Part shown: piece after piece, positions 6,555 through 11,872 of the stretch
Numbering within the stretch: position 1 is the stretch's first letter
Layout: every line of letters starts with the position of its first letter
Source of the DNA: CAZKUN01 sp964555935
Lineage (GTDB): Bacteria > Armatimonadota > Zipacnadia > Zipacnadales > VGFC01
Direction of reading: 5' to 3'
Length of the DNA stretch: 11,872 nucleotides
Assembly: GCA_964555935.1 (NCBI GenBank)
Contig: CAZKUN010000277.1
Location: 1-11,872, forward strand
The notes under the pieces: generated by a model
What the model saw: the letters and a program-made list of their open reading frames with translations, nothing else
The model's database searches: none
Told to the model about the DNA's origin: nothing
Made by a program: the position numbers and the translations under genes

Positions 6555-8558
6555 TTGCTGACAGCGATCGCGATGGCCACGGGAGCTGCTTGCGCGATGC
6601 CAATGCCTGATGGCGCGGCATACACGAACACGGTCGAAATGCGACTCGTGCGGATCGAGCCGGGCACGTTCACGATGGGGACGTCGACCCCGTTGCCGGA
6701 TGAACTCGTGCGGCTGGAGCACCGGCGAAACGGTGACCCGGACGAGCGCCCGGCGCATGAGGTGAGGATCAACCGCGCGCTCTACATGGGGGAGACCGAG
6801 GTCACGAACGCGCAGTACGAGGAGTTTGACCCGAAGCACCGGCGACTGCGCGGCAAGCTGGGGTTCTCGAAGGACGATGATGAGGCGGTCGTCTTCGTGA
6901 GTTGGGATGAGGCGACCGCATTCTGCGAGTGGCTAAGCGAGCGCGAGGGTCTCCCCTATCGCCTGCCGACCGAGGCCGAGTGGGAGTACTCATGCCGGGC
7001 GGGCACGGACACGCCGTTCAGCCCGGGCGACGCGCCGGATGACTCGGTCATGAAGAACCAGCGCGCCAGTTGGTACCCTTGCCCCCGAAACAGCAAGCCC
7101 GAGGAGGTCCAGCCGCTGCATGTGGGGCGCTCGGACGCCAACGCATGGGGCGTGAGGTTCATGCACGGGAACGTGGAGGAGTGGTGCTCGGACTGGTATG
7201 GGCCGTATGAACCGAAGACCCAACGGGACCCGGTGGGACGGGCGAAGGGCGAGTTCCGCGTCACGCGCGGCGGGAGCCACGGGACCGAAGTCTACTTCCT
7301 CCGCTCGGCCAACCGCATGGGCACGCTGCCGGACGAGCGGAGTTGGTACATCGGCTTCCGCGTTGTGCTGGGCGAGGCGCCAAAGACGAAGCCACTGCCC
7401 GCGCCAAAGCCCGAGCTGCATCAACAGGGCGTGAAGCCGGCGACTCCCAGAGATATCACCCGCGGACCAGATCCCGGTGAGCCACATTTCCAGGAGCCGA
7501 AGGAGTTCGTGAGAATCCCCGATGGGTCGGATGGGCCGATCTACTCGAAGCACAACCACGTGCCCGCGCTCGTGGAGTGCCCAAACGGCGACCTGTTGGC
7601 CGCGTGGTACTCATGTATCGAGGAGCCGGGACGCGAGGTCAGTCTGGCGGCGAGCCGGTTGCGGTTTGGCGAGGAGGAGTGGGAAGACGCGTCTCTGTTC
7701 TGGGATGCTCCGGATCGGACGGAGACAAGCAACGCGCTCTTCGCGGACGATGATGGAACGATCTACAACTTCATTGGGCTCTCGGCCGCGGCGACCTGGG
7801 GTAACACCTGTGTCGCAATGAGGCGATCGACCGACAGCGGCAGGACGTGGACCAAGGCGCGCATCATCCGCCCCGAGCATGGCCAGCGCAACATGCCCAT
7901 CGATAGCGTCATCAAGACGAGCCGCGGCGACCTGGTTCTGCCGTGTGACGCCGACTCGAGCGGGAATGGCGGGACGGCAATCCACGTCAGCCGAGACAAC
8001 GGCGAGACGTGGGCGGATCCAGGAAGCCAAACGGCGGGCATCCACGCTGGGATCGTGGAACTGGATGACGGGCGGCTGATGGCGTTTGGGCGCGGCGACA
8101 ATGTCGACGGGATGATGCCCAGGAGCATCTCTGATGACATGGGCGAGTCGTGGACAGTGACGGCATCGGAATTCCCACCCATCAGCGGCGGACAGCGCTT
8201 GGTGCTGAAGCGACTCGAGGAGGGCCCGCTTCTGTTCTGCTCGTTCGGGAACATCCAAGTCACCGACTCCACGGGCGCGGAACGCCCGGTGCAGGGGCTC
8301 TTCGCGGCAGTCTCGCACGATGAGGGCGAGACGTGGCCCATGAAGCGACTGATCAGCCACGGCGGTCCACCACAGCAACTCGCGACAATGGACGGGACGC
8401 CGTTCACGATGACCCATTCGATGGCTGAGCCACGGGGCTATCTGACCGGTTGGCAGGCGAGGAACGGGGTCATTCACCTCATTAGCAGCCGCCTGCATTA
8501 CGCGTTCAACCTGAAATGGCTACAGACTCCCCCACCTCCAGCAGCATCTGAGGAGTGA
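6555..8558 (+). CDS. FGE-like (SUMF1) domain fused to sialidase-like BNR beta-propeller
   Basis: This is a 667-residue two-domain protein. The start is TTG 6555, 8 nt after AGGGAG. The frame is closed upstream by the stop of the preceding gene, so the only other early start is ATG 6573. Residues 28-273 form a SUMF1/FGE-sulfatase domain (VRIEPGTFTMG at 32-42, LPTEAEWEYSCRAGT at 137-151, HGNVEEWCSDWYG at 204-216, RVTRGGSH at 235-242, GFRVV at 267-271). The catalytic Cys pair of true FGEs, expected just after GGS, is missing: the segment reads GGSHGTEVYFLRSANR. A Pro/Lys linker (275-310) leads to a sialidase-like propeller with four Asp boxes: STDSGRTW (425), SRDNGETW (479), SDDMGESW (526) and SHDEGETW (587). 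The position where sialidases have Arg-Ile-Pro reads HVPALV here, with FVRIP at 318-322 as another possible match, so true sialidase activity is uncertain. The short hydrophobic N-terminus could be an export signal but lacks basic residues. Confidence 0.85.
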   Translation: MLTAIAMATGAACAMPMPDGAAYTNTVEMRLVRIEPGTFTMGTSTPLPDELVRLEHRRNGDPDERPAHEVRINRALYMGETEVTNAQYEEFDPKHRRLRGKLGFSKDDDEAVVFVSWDEATAFCEWLSEREGLPYRLPTEAEWEYSCRAGTDTPFSPGDAPDDSVMKNQRASWYPCPRNSKPEEVQPLHVGRSDANAWGVRFMHGNVEEWCSDWYGPYEPKTQRDPVGRAKGEFRVTRGGSHGTEVYFLRSANRMGTLPDERSWYIGFRVVLGEAPKTKPLPAPKPELHQQGVKPATPRDITRGPDPGEPHFQEPKEFVRIPDGSDGPIYSKHNHVPALVECPNGDLLAAWYSCIEEPGREVSLAASRLRFGEEEWEDASLFWDAPDRTETSNALFADDDGTIYNFIGLSAAATWGNTCVAMRRSTDSGRTWTKARIIRPEHGQRNMPIDSVIKTSRGDLVLPCDADSSGNGGTAIHVSRDNGETWADPGSQTAGIHAGIVELDDGRLMAFGRGDNVDGMMPRSISDDMGESWTVTASEFPPISGGQRLVLKRLEEGPLLFCSFGNIQVTDSTGAERPVQGLFAAVSHDEGETWPMKRLISHGGPPQQLATMDGTPFTMTHSMAEPRGYLTGWQARNGVIHLISSRLHYAFNLKWLQTPPPPAASEE

Positions 8559-8562
8559 TCCC

Positions 8563-9501
8563 ATGAAGCCCCTTGGCGCCGACCTCCGCGCGATGATCCC
8601 GTTCCAGGACGAAGCCGCGTGCGATTACGCGCGGTCGATATCTCGGGACGAGATCACGCGCCGAGAACCCCACCATCACGCTGACTTCGCCATCCGCGTG
8701 ATCGATGAGGCCGATGCTCTCTACGACGCCCTCGCGGAGGACATGCTGACGCGGATCGTCGAGGCGCGCGAGGCCGGGCGGAGGTTTGTGGGCGTGTTCC
8801 CCGTGGGTCCAGTGGGACAGTACCCAAGACTGGCGGAGAAGCTGATCGCGCGGCAGGTTGGGCTGGCGCACTGCTCGATCTTCTTCCTCGATGAGTACGC
8901 CTTCGAGGATGGCAGCGTCATCGACAGCGCAAGCCCGTGGAGCTTCGAGAACGTCGCCCGCGAGGCACTGATCAAGCCGATTGCGGCAGCGGGACTGGAG
9001 CTACCGGAGACTCGCTTCCCCGGGCCCGGGAACATCGAGCAATACGACGACATGGTCGCGGAGGCGTCATCTGGCAAGGGCGCGGATGTGGTCTACGGCG
9101 GTATCGGCTGGTGCGGACACTTCGCGTTCTGGGAGCCGCATCTTAGGGACGAATTCGCGAGCGACGAGGAATGGATGCGCGCGCGCGCGGCGTTCGTTCG
9201 GTTGCACCCGATGAGCCTGCTCCACAACTCGCTCCGCGCGGGCGGGGACTGGTCATCGATCCCGCCGTGCGCCTACACCGTCGGCCCAGGCATCATCCTC
9301 GGCGCGAAGCACCGGAGCTTCTGGTGCGACGCCTACTTGGGCTCGGGGATGAGCTGGCAACGGTTCATCGGCCGGCTGGCGACCCATGGCCCAGTGACCC
9401 CGCTCCTGCCCGCATCGTACCTGCAGACACTGCCGGGCGAGGTGACGTTCCTCGGCGCGGTTGCCGACCCCATCGGCGGGCCGAAGACGAGCTGGCAGTA
9501 G
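8563..9501 (+). CDS. NagB/6-phosphogluconolactonase-superfamily sugar-phosphate isomerase homologue, divergent active site
   Basis: This is a complete 312-residue cytoplasmic protein. ATG 8563 follows GAGGAG, which forms the last two sense codons of the upstream gene, so translation is coupled (4 bp between genes). The fold is that of glucosamine-6-phosphate deaminase: GVFPVGPVGQYPRLAEKL (77-94) at the phosphate-loop position, FFLDEYAF (107-114) with D110 equivalent to E. coli NagB Asp72, GGIGWCGHFAFWEP (179-192) equivalent to the GxGxDGHIAFNEP block, and YTVGPGIIL (238-246). H186 and E191 of the His/Glu pair are present, but the catalytic Asp141 position is Cys184. The Thr-rich phosphate loop (PTGxTP) is replaced by PVGPVG, and the usual phosphate-binding Lys after the TVG block is not apparent. 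It may act on an unphosphorylated or different sugar. It is the last gene of the operon, with its stop 3 bp from a convergent stop. Confidence 0.8.
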   Translation: MKPLGADLRAMIPFQDEAACDYARSISRDEITRREPHHHADFAIRVIDEADALYDALAEDMLTRIVEAREAGRRFVGVFPVGPVGQYPRLAEKLIARQVGLAHCSIFFLDEYAFEDGSVIDSASPWSFENVAREALIKPIAAAGLELPETRFPGPGNIEQYDDMVAEASSGKGADVVYGGIGWCGHFAFWEPHLRDEFASDEEWMRARAAFVRLHPMSLLHNSLRAGGDWSSIPPCAYTVGPGIILGAKHRSFWCDAYLGSGMSWQRFIGRLATHGPVTPLLPASYLQTLPGEVTFLGAVADPIGGPKTSWQ

Positions 9502-9512
9502 GGCTCAGCCCT
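9500..9512. terminator. Compact inverted repeat over convergent stop codons
   Basis: AGGGC-TCA-GCCCT forms a 5-bp stem with a 3-nt loop. It overlaps the TAG stop of the plus-strand NagB-like gene (9499-9501) and contains in its loop the complement of a minus-strand TGA stop (9505-9507). There is no T-tract. It has the same arrangement as the repeat at 1403-1416, which makes a role at transcription ends a little more plausible, but the stem is short. Confidence 0.3.
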
Positions 9513-9577
9513 CGATGCAAGTCTGGAACGAGTTCTGGCCGTCAGACGACCGTATCTTCACGTACTCGCGGCCCGAG
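9505..9577 (-). CDS. C-terminal coding fragment cut by the assembly gap
   Basis: Reading the minus strand from the edge of the N-run, one frame gives SGREYVKIRSSDGQNSFQTC and then IEG, ending at TGA (complement at 9505-9507). This frame has G or C in the third position of nearly all its codons, like the other genes here, whereas the frame that would continue the sigma factor across exactly ten N does not. The stop also falls 3 bp from the convergent NagB-like stop, a natural junction. The fragment is therefore either the true end of the sigma-factor gene, if the real gap length is 2 modulo 3, or the end of a separate gene mostly lost in the gap. It is too short to identify a family. Confidence 0.5.
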
Positions 9578-9587
9578 NNNNNNNNNN
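9578..9587. other. Assembly gap (10 N)
   Basis: Ten undetermined bases join two sequence pieces. The true length is unknown, since ten can be a scaffolder placeholder. Minus-strand coding sequence runs into it from both sides. No conclusion about reading-frame continuity across it is safe, and the linkage of the sigma-factor/hydrolase block to the glycan operon depends on the scaffold join. Confidence 0.98.
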
Positions 9588-10963
9588 GTATCTGGTGGGT
9601 ATAGCCCGAACTCCAACCGAGCCGAAGGCGCATCGGCGCTCCATGCGTGTGGTCCACTGAGCGCGCCACAGATGCCCAGAGCCCAGTGCAGCGCGACGGC
9701 CTGGCGCAGTTCCTCCCTGACCTCGGGCGATAATTCCGTGGCCGACACCGACTCCTCCCCCGCCATGCGCTCACGCTGCTCCGCTGTCAGCCCGCCCATC
9801 GCGGCAAGGAAGCGCTCGGCCATCTGCGCCCTGAGTTCGGTCGCCAGGTCCTCCGCGTCGGCAGGCAACGCCGCCCCTAGTGCTGCGCGGACGTCGGCCG
9901 CCGCCCTGCCAACTTCGGTCAGGTCGTCTGCCAATGATCTGAGGAGTTGCCCTACATCGCGGTGCCGCGCGTGCCGGGAGGGGGGACCGGTGGGTGCTGG
10001 CGCGGGGCGGTCGAACTGGAACATGCAGACGCGCCAAGTCTTGCCCGGCACCCTCGACAGCCAGGCCGACGTGCGCCCCTCGACGGTGTCGGGCTTGAGC
10101 CACACCCACAGGCAATCGAGGTCAGCCACCCATGAAGGCGGAGACAGGCAAGCCAACGTGTGTTGGAGCGCTGTAATCTCGATGGCCTGGAGCGCCGTCT
10201 GCTGGGCATCATCGGGATAGCCGGACAGCGGGCGTGCCTGCGCATCGGACTGCGGAACCAGGGGCTGGTCGGCGTCGGGTCGAGTCGCCATCACCTCTCG
10301 CCACATCGCGTTGCGCCGCAGGCCGAGCCTCTCTACCACGTCGTCAAGGTCGGACGGCACGACCTTGCGGAGATCTCTCACCAGCGCGGCCACGCCAGCG
10401 ACCACCCCACCACGAAACGACGACGGCAGGCGCTGTTGGCTGAGAGTATCCTCCATCATCTCCGTCACCCCCGATCTCAGGCGGGCTCGCGCGCGGGCGA
10501 GCCGCGTCTTGACGACATCCGCGCTCGTGTCAAGGAAGTCGCCGATCTCGGCCTGCGAGTACCCGTTGATGTAGTGGAGGGTGAGCACCAGGCGGTCCGG
10601 TTCACGGAGGCCCTGGAGCGCCTCACGAACGGCGAGCTGGATCTCACCAGGAGCTGAGTCGTGTTGCCTGGGAGGCTCAACGGACGGCCGCGACCTGCGA
10701 GCGCTCGTGCGGTGCAGGTTGGTGACGATCTGTCGGAGCCAACCGGGGAACCGAGTGGCGTCGCGGAGCTGCGGCAACCGTTCGTAGGCGCGGACGAATG
10801 CATCCTGCGCGAGGTCGACCGCGTCTTCGAAGTCGCCCGTGAGGTGATAGGCGAGGCCGTAGACCATGTCACGGAATCGGTCGACCAGCTCACCGAACGC
10901 CGTCGTGTCGCCGCGTCGGGCTGCATGCACGAGTTCGACGACGGTGGTTGCGTGGTCCGCCAT
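9588..10963 (-). CDS. ECF-type RNA polymerase sigma factor with long C-terminal extension (3' end in gap)
   Basis: The start is ATG at 10961-10963, 7 nt after a strong GGAGGGA ribosome-binding site. About 458 residues are readable before the N-run. Residues 22-86 are sigma-70 region 2 (FGELVDRFRDMVYGLAYHLT, then DAVDLAQDAFVRAYERL and FPGWLRQIVTNLHR). Residues 112-164 are region 4, with the helix-turn-helix GYSQAEIGDFLDTSADVVKT. A normal ECF factor would end near residue 180. Here about 280 more residues follow: a helical stretch (about 180-220), a mixed region with a Trp-rich segment (WVADLDCLWVWLKP, 278-291), a Pro/Ala linker (319-329) and a long Ala/Leu/Arg/Glu-rich helical region (335-430) with LGICGALSG at the end. 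No WD40, transmembrane or anti-sigma motif is visible. The extension may have a regulatory role, as in other C-terminally extended ECF groups, but that is inference. Reading straight through ten N would end the frame at 9542, which is doubtful. The hydrolase gene lies 67 bp upstream on the same strand. Confidence 0.88.
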
Positions 10964-11030
10964 CGGCGCTTCCCTCCAGACTTAGAGACGCAACCGGCCG
11001 CCGCGAGGTAACACCGGCTTCCTGGGAGTT

Positions 11031-11872
11031 CTAGGGCTTGGGCCAGTCAAGATGCTTGTGCAGGAAGTCGAAGGTGCCCTTGCCGAAGATCTGATGCCCG
11101 CCGGCGCTGAACTCGATCTCCGTCTGGTCGGGGATTCCGAGTCTGGAGTACTGCCGCCGAACCTTCGCGTACTCGTAGGCGACCCACTCATCGATACCCA
11201 CACGGTCGTCGTGCCCTCGCTCGACCATGAACGGTCGCGGCGCGATCAGGTTAGCCATTTCCGCGTAGTTGAACGTGTGGCCGAGGTCCCACTCGAAGAT
11301 CTCGTACTCCCCGGTGTAGACATAGCTGAAGCGATCCGTCCAACTCGCGTTCTTCAGCACCCACTCGTTGAAGTCGGCCGAGCAGATGGACAGGCAGTAT
11401 CCCTCCAGAATCGCCGGGACGCGCATGGCCGTTTTGCCGCCGTAGGAGATCCCGTAGAGCGCGATGCGGCCGGCGTCAACGAAGGGTAGCTCCCCAAGCC
11501 ACTTCAGCGTCTGCTCGTGCTGCCGGACGATGACGGAGAAGAGCGTGTGGCCCAGGGGATTCGCGAGGCGTTGAAGGATGCGGAAGTCGTCGAATCCGAT
11601 ATACGGATTCTGTGGCGCGTAGACGATGAACCCGCGCTTCACCAGCTTGACGGAGTAGCCGTTGTACGCTTGCTCGTCGGCGCCGATCGTCTTCTGTGGC
11701 GTTCCCTCGAGTCCGTGCTGGCAGACGACGACGGGGCGTTTCTCGCCGGGCTTGAGGTCCTTTGGCAGGAGCAGAATGCCGCTGGCAAAGACGTCGGGAT
11801 AGACGTCAAGCATCACTTCGTAGCCCGTCCAATCGGGCTCGTCGTAGACGAGGCGCGAGCGGGGGTTCATCG
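11031..11872 (-). CDS. Alpha/beta-hydrolase (dienelactone hydrolase/acetyl-xylan-esterase-like), C-terminal part
   Basis: At least 279 residues are visible, with TAG at 11031-11033. An ATG lies at 11868-11870, but the sequence after it (NPRSRLVYDEPDWTGYEVML) reads like the interior of a longer protein, and the window ends two bases beyond, so the gene most likely starts outside. The domain is an alpha/beta-hydrolase. From that Met, PVVVCQHGLEG (46-56) is the oxyanion strand/loop, GISYGG (140-145) carries the nucleophile S142, GHDDRVG (219-225) supplies the acid (D221 or D222) and GGHQIFG (257-263) the His (H259). This is a complete Ser-Asp-His triad, so the enzyme should be active. An esterase role, for example deacetylation of polysaccharide, is inferred from family resemblance only. 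It lies on the same strand as the sigma factor downstream. I see no terminator in the 67 bp between them. Confidence 0.85.
   Translation of the reverse strand, partial: MNPRSRLVYDEPDWTGYEVMLDVYPDVFASGILLLPKDLKPGEKRPVVVCQHGLEGTPQKTIGADEQAYNGYSVKLVKRGFIVYAPQNPYIGFDDFRILQRLANPLGHTLFSVIVRQHEQTLKWLGELPFVDAGRIALYGISYGGKTAMRVPAILEGYCLSICSADFNEWVLKNASWTDRFSYVYTGEYEIFEWDLGHTFNYAEMANLIAPRPFMVERGHDDRVGIDEWVAYEYAKVRRQYSRLGIPDQTEIEFSAGGHQIFGKGTFDFLHKHLDWPKP

Noticed and set aside
5385..6839. Long open frame on the minus strand opposite the URO-D-like gene, and similar ones opposite 3418-4281 and 7611-8498
   Set aside because: High-GC genes commonly leave open antisense frames. Their products are rich in Arg, His and Ala without recognisable domains, while the plus-strand genes have clear family motifs.
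9177..9190. GCGCGCGC microrepeat
   Set aside because: It is inside the NagB-like gene and encodes an ordinary RARAA stretch in high-GC codons.
9542..9577. Sigma-factor C-terminus LGPRVREDTVV read through the N-run
   Set aside because: It depends on the gap being exactly ten bases, and its codons have poor third-position GC. The alternative frame ending at 9505 looks more coding-like.
10964..11030. Possible terminator hairpin between the hydrolase and sigma-factor genes
   Set aside because: CCGG-containing segments are present but do not pair into a stable stem, and no T-tract is seen.

Overview
The window is GC-rich, densely packed bacterial chromosome whose gene content (a Tat-exported sulfatase, secreted glycoside-hydrolase-like proteins, an FGE-domain/sialidase fusion, a URO-D-type methyltransferase-like protein, an ECF sigma factor with a long C-terminal extension, and a large alpha/beta-hydrolase) resembles polysaccharide-degrading, sulfatase-rich bacteria such as Planctomycetota, other PVC lineages, Armatimonadota or related uncultivated phyla. 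The 10-N run at 9578-9587 shows that it is a scaffolded draft or metagenome assembly. The phylum cannot be fixed from the sequence alone.

Layout. (1) 1-1405, plus strand: the C-terminal 467 residues of a glycoside-hydrolase-like protein that begins outside the window. (2) 1414-3405, minus strand: a two-gene unit, a Tat-signal type I sulfatase followed 6 bp later by a conserved acidic protein of unknown function. (3) 3481-9501, plus strand: four tightly spaced genes, which start from a 75-bp divergent intergenic region shared with the sulfatase. In order they are a secreted TIM-barrel/GATase-like glycosidase-type protein, a URO-D/MtaA-like protein with a visible zinc motif, a fusion of a SUMF1/FGE-like domain with a sialidase-like beta-propeller, and a NagB-like sugar-phosphate isomerase/deaminase homologue. 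(4) 9505-11872, minus strand: a short C-terminal coding fragment, the assembly gap, an ECF sigma factor with about 290 extra C-terminal residues, and the C-terminal part of an alpha/beta-hydrolase that runs out of the window.

How it may work together. The sulfatase, the two glycosidase-like proteins, the sialidase-like propeller and the NagB homologue fit one programme: desulfation and breakdown of a sulfated, possibly amino-sugar-containing glycan. No transporter, SusC/D pair, kinase or canonical FGE or anSME maturase is visible. Several of the enzymes look like known scaffolds with altered active sites. The FGE-like domain lacks both catalytic cysteines, the NagB homologue has Cys in place of a catalytic Asp and lacks the usual phosphate loop, the sulfatase has an Ala instead of Pro in its signature, and the URO-D homologue carries the HxC zinc motif of corrinoid methyltransferases rather than HemE residues. 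The real substrates may therefore differ from what automatic annotation would suggest. This is the most interesting aspect of the window. I see no mobile element, CRISPR array, tRNA or rRNA.
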